Position numbers and translations under genes: made by a program. Source: Hyphomicrobiales bacterium (GTDB lineage Bacteria; Pseudomonadota; Alphaproteobacteria; Rhizobiales; Methyloligellaceae). From it: DNA of 64,000 nucleotides. Where the stretch lies: assembly GCA_028280515.1 (NCBI GenBank), contig JANQLP010000107.1:17479-81478 (forward strand), read 5' to 3'. Below the pieces are notes generated by a model, which was not told the origin of the DNA, made no database searches, and was given only the letters and a program-made list of their open reading frames with translations. Shown piece by piece: positions 53,104 through 61,376 of this stretch (the first letter of the stretch is position 1; each line of letters starts with the position of its first letter).

Positions 53104-53885
53104 CGGACACGCTGCTGAGGACATCGTCTCTGACAAAGAGATTTGGCGGCCTTGTTGCCGTCGACAGCGTCGATCTTGAGGTGAAGGCTGGCGAGATTCG
53201 CGGCCTAATCGGACCGAATGGCGCTGGCAAGACAACGCTCTTCTCGCTGCTGTCAGGCGCGTTACGTCCGTCCGGCGGCCGCGCCTTCTTTTCCGGAACC
53301 GAGATCACGCGGGCCCGCACGCATCAGATTGTCGACCTCGGCCTCGTGCGGACATTCCAGCGAAGCGCTGTGTTTCATGGGTTTTCGGTTTTCGAGAACG
53401 TCTTGTTGGCGTCGTTTCGTCATGCCCGAGAGACGCCACTGGGCATTCTGTTCGGAAATCGTGGCCGAACTCACCAGGAATGCCGCGAGAGGGTTCATCA
53501 GATCCTACAGTTTGTTGGCTTGTCATCTCACGAGAACGAGCCTTCGGAGGTTCTGCCCTTAGGCCATCAACGGAGCCTGGGATTGGCGATCGCTCTTGCG
53601 ACGCGGCCAACGCTCGTGATGCTCGATGAGCCCGCGGCCGGAATGAACAATGCGGAGTCGGCTGGTCTCGCTGACCTCATAACCCGCATGCGCACCGAGT
53701 TGGGCACTACCGTCTTGCTGGTGGAGCATGACATGAAGACCGTCATGGATGTCTGCGACACCATCTCGGTCATCGATTTCGGCCGCATCATCGCGGAGGG
53801 CACACCGGACAGGATCGCCAATGATGAGCGCGTCATCGAGGCGTATCTCGGCAAGGAAAATTGGGAAGAGGAGTTGAGGGGCTGA
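53100..53885 (+). CDS. ABC transporter ATP-binding protein, LivG-like
   Basis: A 261-residue ATPase. Walker A GPNGAGKTT and Walker B LVMLDEP are standard. The signature segment reads LPLGHQRSLGLA, where LSxGxQR is expected, so the canonical LSGGQ is altered to PLGHQ, a variant also common in LivG proteins. The LivG end DERVIEAYLGKENWEEELRG is present. ATG overlaps the LivM stop. Confidence 0.9.
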   Translation: MTDTLLRTSSLTKRFGGLVAVDSVDLEVKAGEIRGLIGPNGAGKTTLFSLLSGALRPSGGRAFFSGTEITRARTHQIVDLGLVRTFQRSAVFHGFSVFENVLLASFRHARETPLGILFGNRGRTHQECRERVHQILQFVGLSSHENEPSEVLPLGHQRSLGLAIALATRPTLVMLDEPAAGMNNAESAGLADLITRMRTELGTTVLLVEHDMKTVMDVCDTISVIDFGRIIAEGTPDRIANDERVIEAYLGKENWEEELRG

Positions 53886-54592
53886 TGCTCCAAGTCTCCA
53901 ACTTGTGTGTTCACTATGACAGGCTCGCCGTTGTCCGCGACCTTTCCTTCAGTGTCGACGACGGCGAGGTCGTAACATTGATCGGCGCGAACGGTGCCGG
54001 GAAGACGACGACCTTGCGTGCGCTCAGCGGCCTGAAGCGCCGTACCAGCGGCAGCATCACGTTCCAGGGTCAGGCTATCGGTTTCCCGCGGGCCCACACG
54101 ATGGCGCGGCTTGGCATGGCGCACATCCCTGAGGGGCGCCGCGTGTTCCCCGAAATGAGCGTTCTGGAGAATCTGGAGATGGGCGCCTACCGACAGCGGT
54201 CATCGAAGCTTGTTCACGAGACAGTGGAAGAGGTCTTTGTCTGGTTTCCGCGACTGAAAGAGCGGCGGGACCAAACCGCCGGCACCATGAGCGGTGGCGA
54301 GCAGCAAATGTTGGCGATCGGCCGTGCGATGATGTCGCGCCCGAACTTGCTGCTGATGGACGAGCCTTCCTTAGGACTGGCGCCAACCGTTTGCGCTGAG
54401 ATTGCTCGCATCATCATTGCACTTAAGAAGAGCGGTCGCACCATCGTCTTGGTTGAGCAGAACGCTCGGATGGCCCTCAACATCGCGGACCGTGCTTATG
54501 TCATCGAGCGTGGAGAGGTCTCTATGGAAGGGCCGGCGGCCGAATTGGCCGCCGATCCGCGCGTCAAGAGAGCCTATCTGGGGGTAGCCTGA
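53885..54592 (+). CDS. ABC transporter ATP-binding protein, LivF-like
   Basis: A 235-residue ATPase. Walker A GANGAGKTT, signature MSGGEQQ, Walker B LLLMDEPSLGLAP, with AHIPEGRRVFPEMSV as LivF hallmark. Its ATG overlaps the preceding stop (TGATG). Completes the transporter livJ-H-M-G-F-like set. Confidence 0.93.
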   Translation: MLQVSNLCVHYDRLAVVRDLSFSVDDGEVVTLIGANGAGKTTTLRALSGLKRRTSGSITFQGQAIGFPRAHTMARLGMAHIPEGRRVFPEMSVLENLEMGAYRQRSSKLVHETVEEVFVWFPRLKERRDQTAGTMSGGEQQMLAIGRAMMSRPNLLLMDEPSLGLAPTVCAEIARIIIALKKSGRTIVLVEQNARMALNIADRAYVIERGEVSMEGPAAELAADPRVKRAYLGVA

Positions 54593-54630
54593 GACGGACG
54601 TTGGTGCTGGCAATCTAGGGAGACGACAGG

Positions 54631-55413
54631 ATGAGGCGGCTTACTAACAAGAGAGTCCTGCTGACCGGCGCCGGCCGGGGTCAGGGACAGGCCATCGCGA
54701 TCGCAATGGCGCGGGAAGGGGCAAAAATCGTTGTTCATGACAAGACACGGGCAGTCGCCGCACAGACGAGTGACTTGGTCCGGTCCGAAGGTGGGATAGC
54801 GACGGCGCTGGGCGCCGATCTGGCCAATTCCGGCGATGTAAGGGTCCTATGCGACGAAGCCGTCGATTGGCTGGGCGGCTTGGATGTTCTGATCAGCAAT
54901 GCGGGGATCGCAGCGATCTCGAGTGTCTTGGACACCAGCGAGGAACTCTGGGATGAGACGATAGACGTCAATCTCAAAGCTGGCTTCTTGCTGTCTAAGT
55001 TCTCCCTACCTGCTCTGCTTGAAGGGCAAGGTGGCGGAACGATCATCTTCAATGCGTCAACCAGCGGCAAATCCGCGGATGCGGACATGAGCGCCTACAA
55101 CGCGTCCAAGCACGGTCTCTTGGGATTCATGAAGTGCCTGGCCGCCGAGGTAGGACCGAAGGGCGTTCGCGTCAACGCCGTGTGTCCCGGTTGGGTCGAC
55201 ACGCCGATGGCGCATGACCTTCACAGAACTTTCGCCGAACAACAGGGACGGCCTTTTGATGAGGTCTTTGACGAAGGCATGCGCAACAACATGATGCGCG
55301 CCCTTCTGCCACCGGAGTCGACCGCGGACCTCTGTGTCTTCCTGGCCAGCGACGAAAGCCGGTACATCTCCGGCCAGGCCATCAATCTATGCGCTGGCCT
55401 TTGCTACTGGTGA
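54631..55413 (+). CDS. short-chain dehydrogenase with GLCYW C-terminus
   Basis: A 260-residue SDR. TGAGRGQGQA (Gln for Ile in GIG), VVHDKTRA, SNAG, NASTSGKSADADMSAYNASK with Ser, Tyr and Lys. Ends INLCAGLCYW like the SDR at 42598-43392, to which the KxxDADxSAYxxSK region is also similar, so the two are close paralogues at both ends of one module. 38 bp after livF with a ribosome site AGGGAGACGACAGG. Confidence 0.9.
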   Translation: MRRLTNKRVLLTGAGRGQGQAIAIAMAREGAKIVVHDKTRAVAAQTSDLVRSEGGIATALGADLANSGDVRVLCDEAVDWLGGLDVLISNAGIAAISSVLDTSEELWDETIDVNLKAGFLLSKFSLPALLEGQGGGTIIFNASTSGKSADADMSAYNASKHGLLGFMKCLAAEVGPKGVRVNAVCPGWVDTPMAHDLHRTFAEQQGRPFDEVFDEGMRNNMMRALLPPESTADLCVFLASDESRYISGQAINLCAGLCYW

Positions 55414-55464
55414 GACAAGGCTTAGTGCCCACAAGAGGTTGATTCCAAACAGGGGGGTTGTGAA

Positions 55465-56382
55465 TTGGTTGCCGTCAAACAGCTCTTGCAGACTGTCTTC
55501 TTTGTCAATGACCTCACGCGCACAGCTGAGGCTTACAGTCGGATCCTGGGTATTGGACCTTGGGACCGATTCAATTGGACCGCTCCGCTCGCCTACGACT
55601 TCAAGAACCGGGGCAGGGCGGTGGAGGCACACGAGCGGCTTGCGTTTGCTGACGTTGGCCCCACTGAGCTGGAAATCATCGAGCATGTAGCCGGCGACTC
55701 CTTTTATTCAGGCTACATGGCCGAACACGGCGAAGGCGTTCTGCAGCTCGACTTCACGTCATCGAACGTCGATGCCGATCAAAGAGAACTCGAGGCGCGG
55801 GGTGGCACTTGTCTACAGAGCGGCCGGTTCGGCGATACCGGCGCCTATGCCATCGTTGAGCGACCGTCCTTGCATGTCCTGTGGGAAGCAGCGTGCATGG
55901 CGAACGACTTTGGCGTTGAACCCGATCAAGTCGGGGTGCCACAAGACCGGTCTGCTGATGCGGTTACTGTCACGCATGTCGATGAAGTGGCGATTGTCTC
56001 GAACGAGGCACTTGCCTGTGTTGAAGCTCATGGACAGACACTCGGCATTGAAGGTTGGCACAGCGATGAGGTCGAGCGTCAGATTGAATACCGGGGACAA
56101 GGTTCTTCCGCCCGGAAGGCCGCCTGGTCGACCGATCTTGCCGGTCTGAGTCTTCAGGTCCTTCAGCCGATCAGCGGTACCGACATCTTGACGACCTTCC
56201 TGAACGATAGGGGGCCGGGCGTCTGTTATCTCGGTGCGCCGGTTGATGATTTGGACCATGCCGTCCGGACACTGGAGACGGAAGGCATGGAACTCTTGCA
56301 GTCAGAGCCGAGCGACGATGGCCGGGCTGCCTACATGTGGCATCCGGACTTGGCCGTAATCTGGCGGTTCCGAACACCCTGA
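55465..56382 (+). CDS. double-domain VOC protein
   Basis: A 305-residue protein with two VOC-type domains, about 1-140 and 160-300. TVFFVNDLTRTAEAYSRILGIGPW starts domain one and HVDEVAIVSNEALACVEAH domain two. The last block, FLNDRGPGVCYLGAPVDDLDHAV, resembles the single-domain VOC at 39663-40226. TTG 55465 with GGGGGG upstream is the only good start. Two domains in one chain suggest a dioxygenase- or lyase-type pocket. Function unknown. Confidence 0.8.
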   Translation: MVAVKQLLQTVFFVNDLTRTAEAYSRILGIGPWDRFNWTAPLAYDFKNRGRAVEAHERLAFADVGPTELEIIEHVAGDSFYSGYMAEHGEGVLQLDFTSSNVDADQRELEARGGTCLQSGRFGDTGAYAIVERPSLHVLWEAACMANDFGVEPDQVGVPQDRSADAVTVTHVDEVAIVSNEALACVEAHGQTLGIEGWHSDEVERQIEYRGQGSSARKAAWSTDLAGLSLQVLQPISGTDILTTFLNDRGPGVCYLGAPVDDLDHAVRTLETEGMELLQSEPSDDGRAAYMWHPDLAVIWRFRTP

Positions 56383-56415
56383 GGAGCTCGGGCACCGGTT
56401 GGAGATGTTGATACC

Positions 56416-57177
56416 ATGATGAACGATTTCGAGGGCAAGGCGGCGATCGTGACAGGTGCCGCGTCTGGCATGGGCAAGGCCACCGCGTTGGGTTTCGCGC
56501 GACGCGGCGCTGCTGTGACGGTCGCCGACATAGATCGCACCGAAGCCGAAAAGACGGTCGGGGCCATCGAGGCCGAGGGCGGTCGAGCTTTGGCGATCGA
56601 GGTCGATGTCAGCAACGCCGCACAGGTCGAATCGATGGTGACGGCGACAGTCGAGCGGTTTGGAAGGCTTGACTGTGCGTTCAACAATGCGGGAATCGTC
56701 GGTGAGCGAACGACGCTGACGGAGTGCACGGAGGAGAATTGGGATAAGGTCATCGCCGTCAATCTCAAAGGTGTTTGGCTTTGCCTCAAGTACGAACTTC
56801 TGGTGATGTTGAAGCAGGGACACGGTGCCATCGTGAACATGTCATCCGTTGCGGGTCTTGTCGGCTATTACGAGATCCCGCCTTATGCACCGAGCAAGCA
56901 CGGTGTTGTTGGGCTCACGAAGACGGCCGCGCTTGAATACGCCACCCAGGGCATCCGCGTGAACGCCATGTGTCCTGGCGAAATCCAAACGCCCATGATG
57001 GAAGAATACACCCTTAACTCACCAGAGCTTGAGGAGCAGGTGATCGCAGTAGAACCCATGGGCCGGCTCGGCAGTGCCGATGAGGTCGCCGAAGCCGTGA
57101 TCTGGCTCTGCTCGGATGCGGCCTCCTTTGTAACCGGACACACCATGGTGGTCGACGGCGGGTACATTGCGCGCTAG
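56416..57177 (+). CDS. short-chain dehydrogenase/reductase
   Basis: A 253-residue SDR. TGAASGMGKA, VADIDRTEAEK, NNAGIVGERTTL, MSSVAGLVGYYEIPPYAPSKHG with Ser, Tyr and Lys, and VDGGYIAR. Typical of glucose/galactitol-dehydrogenase-like NAD-dependent SDRs. A damaged copy of its C-terminal half lies at 15960-16185. It ends the long plus-strand transcript that starts with the aldehyde dehydrogenase. Confidence 0.92.
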   Translation: MMNDFEGKAAIVTGAASGMGKATALGFARRGAAVTVADIDRTEAEKTVGAIEAEGGRALAIEVDVSNAAQVESMVTATVERFGRLDCAFNNAGIVGERTTLTECTEENWDKVIAVNLKGVWLCLKYELLVMLKQGHGAIVNMSSVAGLVGYYEIPPYAPSKHGVVGLTKTAALEYATQGIRVNAMCPGEIQTPMMEEYTLNSPELEEQVIAVEPMGRLGSADEVAEAVIWLCSDAASFVTGHTMVVDGGYIAR

Positions 57178-57380
57178 GACATCGGTGAAAGGCGGTGAGT
57201 TTGCGACCTTTCGAAGGCTTCCGTTCGTACGCTGCGAGTTAGGTTGGACCTTCTAGCAGTCACAAGAGCCGTTTCACAGATGTGGAGAGACAACTCATCG
57301 AGTCAGAGTCTCGCTCTTCCGGGTACAGCGGCGCGAGCTGCCACAGCCTTCGATCATGAATAGTCGATTGCCACAGGCCT

Positions 57381-57406
57381 AAGAAGAGAGGGTGTAACCT
57401 CTTCTT
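57381..57406. terminator. inverted repeat, possible terminator
   Basis: AAGAAGAG, ten bases, CTCTTCTT form a perfect eight-base stem about 200 bp past the SDR stop. It is followed by only a short T run, so a termination role is tentative. Confidence 0.35.
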
Positions 57407-57529
57407 TAAGATGATGGCTAGCGACCGACATCGCTAGATGCCGATCTCTGCCCTACTCCACGCTGAACACTGCGTGAGGCTCGACCTTCACTTTCAGTAG
57501 CGCAAGAGCAAATGCCCCGAAACGGTTTC

Positions 57530-57545
57530 CATAACGCAGAATACG
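57530..57545 (+). repeat. degenerate recombination-core-like site
   Basis: CATAACGCAGAATACG, preceded by GGTTTC, matches 13 of 16 bases of CATAATGCAGATTATG, the core ending the three dispersed elements. No iterons or palindrome remain upstream. Confidence 0.35.
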
Positions 57546-57913
57546 CAACACCCTACGGCAGACGGACAGCTAGAACGTAGCTACTGAGCAAGACATCAAC
57601 CGCGGTATCTCTTTGTCTGGTGTTGTTGTGCTACCCTGCATGGTTTGCTGAAAGTCGATCGGTCTGCATTGATCTAGGAAATGTGGACATGATGTTCCAT
57701 GCTTGAAGTAGACCGCTCCCAAGGTACTTGCAGCTCGGTCGGTCCGCCGGGCGATGCTGACGATAATAGGATTCTTGAAGGTGGCGTGTAACGAGCGCGC
57801 GAGCTCCACTGAACCGGACACGGCAAAGCTCTGCTGTCCACTTCGTTGTACTCATCAGGTGGAGAGGTCCAACACCATGGCCCGTTTGTTGCAGCCGGTC
57901 CACGCTCATGACG

Positions 57914-57942
57914 TTGACAAAGCAGGTGGCAAAACATATGTG
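57914..57942 (+). promoter_or_regulatory. candidate sigma-70 promoter for the arginase-MarR unit
   Basis: TTGACA at 57914-57919, 17-bp spacer and TATGTG at 57937-57942, about 30 bp before ATG 57972. Confidence 0.35.
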
Positions 57943-57971
57943 TGACTCAGACAAATTTAGGAGCCGAGGTT

Positions 57972-58889
57972 ATGGAAGCGAGAGATTTCGAAGTCGTTGG
58001 CGTGCCAATTGACTGCCTCGCCTTTGATGGGCCGCTTCAGGCAGTAGAGCGAATGCCTCAGAGCCTTCGTCGAGCGGGATTGCTTGAAACCTTGGGATGC
58101 TTAGATCGTGGCGATCTCGACGTTCGCATTCGCGATCGCAGCCGGGATCCCGAAACTGGCGTTATTGGACTCGATGACTGCCGCAACGTAACGGCCACGC
58201 TTCGCGAAACGACCGCCAAGCTCTTGGCGGATGGTGTGCGGCCATTCTTTGTCGGCGGCTGCTGCACCATGGCGATTGGTATTGCCGCGGGGATGCGTGA
58301 TCACTTTGGCAGAGCAGCCTTGGTGTACATCGACGGTCATCTCGACCTCTATGATGGCCCAACATCATGGCAGGGTGAAATGGGCGACATGCCAATGGCC
58401 ATCATGCTTGGTCATGGTCCTGCAAATGCCATGAGATCTGCTATGGGGAACAACCCCATAGAACCACAGAACGCGTTCATTGTCGGTTACCGGGACCGGG
58501 AGGAGGCACTGGACCGAGGAAGCCTGATGCCGGAGGACATCAGCTTTGATCTCAATCATGTCTCGCTTGAAGAGATACGATCTGATGGGTTTGATAGTGT
58601 TGGGCAGCGGCTTAGACGTACGATCGAAGACCGCAACGTTCCATTCTACATTCATCTCGATCTTGACGTCCTAGATGAGACGATCTTTCCCGCAACGTTG
58701 TATCACCTCCCTAACGGCATGAACTGGCAAGAGCTCGGCAAGTTGCTTGCACCACTTGTGGAAAGCCCGAATCTGTCAGCGGTTTCGGTAGGTTGCTACG
58801 ACCCCGACATGGATAGTGGCGAGCGCCTTGCGGGTGACATAGCGAACAACATTGGCTCGATTTTTGGTGCGAGGCAGAAGGCCGCTTGA
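57972..58889 (+). CDS. arginase/agmatinase/ureohydrolase-fold protein with altered metal site
   Basis: A 305-residue ureohydrolase-fold protein. The DAHxD metal motif is present as YIDGHLDLYD and the SxDxDxxDP motif as HLDLDVLDE, but the first motif, GGDHS in arginases, reads GGCCT, so the usual His ligand is a Cys. The family hydrolyses guanidino or formimino groups, releasing urea or formamide. A GTG at 57942 could extend it; ATG 57972 has GGAG upstream. The MarR gene starts one base after its stop. Confidence 0.82.
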   Translation: MEARDFEVVGVPIDCLAFDGPLQAVERMPQSLRRAGLLETLGCLDRGDLDVRIRDRSRDPETGVIGLDDCRNVTATLRETTAKLLADGVRPFFVGGCCTMAIGIAAGMRDHFGRAALVYIDGHLDLYDGPTSWQGEMGDMPMAIMLGHGPANAMRSAMGNNPIEPQNAFIVGYRDREEALDRGSLMPEDISFDLNHVSLEEIRSDGFDSVGQRLRRTIEDRNVPFYIHLDLDVLDETIFPATLYHLPNGMNWQELGKLLAPLVESPNLSAVSVGCYDPDMDSGERLAGDIANNIGSIFGARQKAA

Positions 58890-58890
58890 T

Positions 58891-59412
58891 ATGGCGAACG
58901 CTGACTTACGGCAGACGGCTAATCTTCTCGGCGCACTTAGCCTGGCGTTGACAGACCGAATGAGCGTCGCAGTTGGTGATGCTACCGGGTTCGGCGGCGG
59001 GGCGGCTGCGGCACTCGTGACCATCGATGCGGAGCCGGGCAACCCCATCGGATTTATCGCCGAAGTCACCGGTCTCACCCATTCGGGTACAGTTCGGCTC
59101 ATAGACAAACTGGAAGACGATGGTCTGGTCGTGCGTCGGACTGGCTCCGATGCCAGGACTGCCGCGCTCCATGTCACGGCAGCTGGACGCCGGCGTGTGC
59201 GCGCGATTCTAAAGGCGCGCCAGGCTGCCCTAACCGATGCGCTCGCCGGCTTGACGACCGGGCAGGTCTCGGCATTAGCCAGTCTGCTGAGGCCGCTCCT
59301 GGCCCACCAGATGGTTGAGCCAATGGACGAACATGTCATTTGCCGGCTTTGCGACACCGACGTGTGCTACCCCGTCGGCTGCCCTCTGCATCGGCACACA
59401 GCCGCGTCCTGA
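58891..59412 (+). CDS. MarR-family transcriptional regulator with Cys-rich C-terminus
   Basis: A 173-residue winged-helix regulator. Residues about 40-95 (AALVTIDAEPGNPIGFIAEVTGLTHSGTVRLIDKLEDDGLV) are the DNA-binding domain, with the wing VVRRTGSDART. The last 30 residues have CRLCDTDVCYPVGCPLH, four cysteines that could bind a metal or act as a thiol switch. Translationally coupled to the arginase-fold gene and followed by cupin, CoA transferase and hydratase genes it may control. Confidence 0.88.
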   Translation: MANADLRQTANLLGALSLALTDRMSVAVGDATGFGGGAAAALVTIDAEPGNPIGFIAEVTGLTHSGTVRLIDKLEDDGLVVRRTGSDARTAALHVTAAGRRRVRAILKARQAALTDALAGLTTGQVSALASLLRPLLAHQMVEPMDEHVICRLCDTDVCYPVGCPLHRHTAAS

Positions 59413-59459
59413 ACCCTCTATACCGCGCCGCTTCGAAGGACAAACGCGAGGACATCACC

Positions 59460-59819
59460 ATGAAGCTGACCATGATCAAGGCAACCCCCACCATGCCGTC
59501 GAACGCCATGAAAGATCGTGGTGTAGCCAACGAGGTCCGTGGCGAACCGGTACCGCGAATTCGTAGCCTGTCTTGCCATGCGAGTCCCGATGTGGGTGTA
59601 TGGGAGTGCTCGCCGGGCACTTGGCGCCGTGCCGTTGAATCAGGCGAGTTCTGCCACATCGTCGGTGGTCACGGTCGGTTCCACGCCGACAGTGGTGAAA
59701 GCCTCGAGCTTGAGCCGGGCGACGCGGTCCTCTTTCCACCGCACACCAAGGGCACTTGGGAAATCCTGTCGACCCTACGCAAGACCTATGTATTGCTGCC
59801 GTCTGGTGTCGACACATGA
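59460..59819 (+). CDS. cupin-3 (DUF861) family protein
   Basis: A 119-residue small cupin, ATG 59460. SPDVGVWECSPGTWRRAVESGEFCHIVGG then LELEPGDAVLFPPHTKGTWEI is the Cupin_3 pattern found alone or fused in ureidoglycine aminohydrolase-like proteins. Single copies are often of unknown function. Its stop overlaps the ATG of the CoA transferase (ATGA), so both are made together. Confidence 0.85.
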   Translation: MKLTMIKATPTMPSNAMKDRGVANEVRGEPVPRIRSLSCHASPDVGVWECSPGTWRRAVESGEFCHIVGGHGRFHADSGESLELEPGDAVLFPPHTKGTWEILSTLRKTYVLLPSGVDT

Positions 59820-61045
59820 CTGAGGGCGCGCCGCAGCCCTTAGCCGGCCTGAGAGTGCTCGACCTGACCCATGTGTTGGCTGGCCCATTCTGCACCTACC
59901 AGCTTGCCGTGCTGGGCGCCGACGTCATCAAGGTCGAACCGGTCGACCGGCCGGACATGGTCCGCGAGGAGGGGCCGGATACCGCGCGCAACAGCCGGGG
60001 CATGGGGACCCACTATATGGCACAGAACGCCAACAAACGCGCGTTGGCGGTCGACCTGAAGAGCGAAGAGGGTAAAGAGATCCTGCTGGCGCTCATCTCT
60101 GGCGCCGACGTCCTGGTCGAGAACTACCGGGGCGGCGTGCTCGACGGGTTGAGTCTGTGTTACGACCGACTACATGACGTCAACCCGCGCCTTGTCATCT
60201 GCCATGTCTCCGGCTTCGGCATGGCAGGCAAAGACGCAAACCGCCCGGCCTATGACAACGTCATCCAGGCGATGTCGGGCATCATGGCTATGACCGGAAC
60301 GCCCGAGGCCGCGCCGCTGATCGTCGGCGCACCGGTCGTCGATTACGCCACGGGCCTGCAAGGTGCTTTTGCCGTTATGGCGGCACTGCGCCAGCGGGAT
60401 GTTACGAACAAGGGTCAGATCGTCGATGTCTCCATGTTGGACGCGGCGATGATGTTGCTAACCGTCAACATCACGAACTTCCTTGTTGGATGTGCAGAGC
60501 CGAATCCGCGCGGTAATTTGGATATCGAGAACCCCGGCTACTCCTGCTACGAGACCGCCGATGGGTTGTTGATGCTGGGTGCTTATACGGGACGCCAGCA
60601 AGCAGTCTTGTGGCGCCTGCTGGGTGACGAGGATAGAGCCGATGCGGTCGCCGCTCTCAGCTTCGACGGGCTGCGCGAGCGTGGGCGCGAGGACCGAGAA
60701 AAATTGGCGGCGATCTTCAAGACGCGGACGGCTGCTCAGTGGGAGGAGGACCTGACCCGAGCGGGCATCGCCGCCGCGCGTGTGCGCAGCATGAAAGAGG
60801 TCTTGAACGAGCGCAGCGGCAAATTGAGCGGTCTGCTGCATACCTTCGCCGAGCCGGGCACGGGTGGTAGAGTGACACTGCCGGTGGCCGCTTTCAGCTT
60901 TGATGGCGGTCCCCGTCTGACATCACCTCCGCCGCGGCATGGTGAGCACACAACTGACATTCTGCGTGAGCTCGGTATGTCGACCGCCACAATCTCCGAC
61001 CTCGCCAAACGCGGCATCGTCGCCGAGGCCCCTCCAAAAAACTAA
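59816..61045 (+). CDS. CaiB/BaiF-type (family III) CoA transferase
   Basis: A 409-residue family III CoA transferase. VLDLTHVLAGPFCTYQLAVLGADVIKVE, NANKRALAVDLKSEEGK and RPAYDNVIQAMSG contain the catalytic-type Asp of the family. It moves CoA from a donor acyl-CoA to a carboxylic acid, activating a substrate for beta-oxidation-like steps. The PaaG-like hydratase/isomerase at 61377 is a natural partner. Starts at ATG 59816 within the cupin stop. Confidence 0.92.
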   Translation: MTEGAPQPLAGLRVLDLTHVLAGPFCTYQLAVLGADVIKVEPVDRPDMVREEGPDTARNSRGMGTHYMAQNANKRALAVDLKSEEGKEILLALISGADVLVENYRGGVLDGLSLCYDRLHDVNPRLVICHVSGFGMAGKDANRPAYDNVIQAMSGIMAMTGTPEAAPLIVGAPVVDYATGLQGAFAVMAALRQRDVTNKGQIVDVSMLDAAMMLLTVNITNFLVGCAEPNPRGNLDIENPGYSCYETADGLLMLGAYTGRQQAVLWRLLGDEDRADAVAALSFDGLRERGREDREKLAAIFKTRTAAQWEEDLTRAGIAAARVRSMKEVLNERSGKLSGLLHTFAEPGTGGRVTLPVAAFSFDGGPRLTSPPPRHGEHTTDILRELGMSTATISDLAKRGIVAEAPPKN

Positions 61046-61376
61046 GGGGTCAGTTGCCTCCAGATAGCTGAACCTGAAAGTCTCGAGAAGATTCTCATCG
61101 TTCATCCATGGAGGCCGCGTGAAGCAGACAGCAGTGTTTTGCGGGACAGCGTTAAGACGTGTGGGCGATGCCCCGCATCGTTGAACCAGTGTCCGACCGT
61201 CGGTTGCCGACGTATAAATCCATGCCGCACAAGTCACGCACTTCTCCATTGACTGGGCTCCGGGGGCGGATGGTGATGAACGCTGAACGAACAAGGTAAG
61301 ATCAAGGAGACTCGGACACCTAGAACGTCGACCGCCCATGCTTGGTGGTTCGCCGGACACAAAGGAGAGTATCTCC
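61046..61376. other. intergenic stretch, nothing recognised
   Basis: 331 bp between the CoA-transferase and hydratase genes, holding the AAAGGAGAG ribosome site of the latter. I see no gene, RNA or repeat. A minus-strand frame crossing it overlaps both genes and looks like a shadow. Confidence 0.4.

Larger units (their letters stand above)
57178..57971. other. intergenic region between the SDR and the arginase-like gene
   Basis: About 790 bp with no gene. It contains a hairpin near 57381-57406, a degenerate copy of the dispersed-repeat core (57530-57545) and the candidate promoter at 57914. Minus-strand frames here are short and show no family resemblance. Confidence 0.45.

Noticed and set aside
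53524..53580. Defective LivG because LSGGQ is missing
   Set aside because: The variant PLGHQR signature is common in intact LivG-type ATPases, and Walker A and B are complete.
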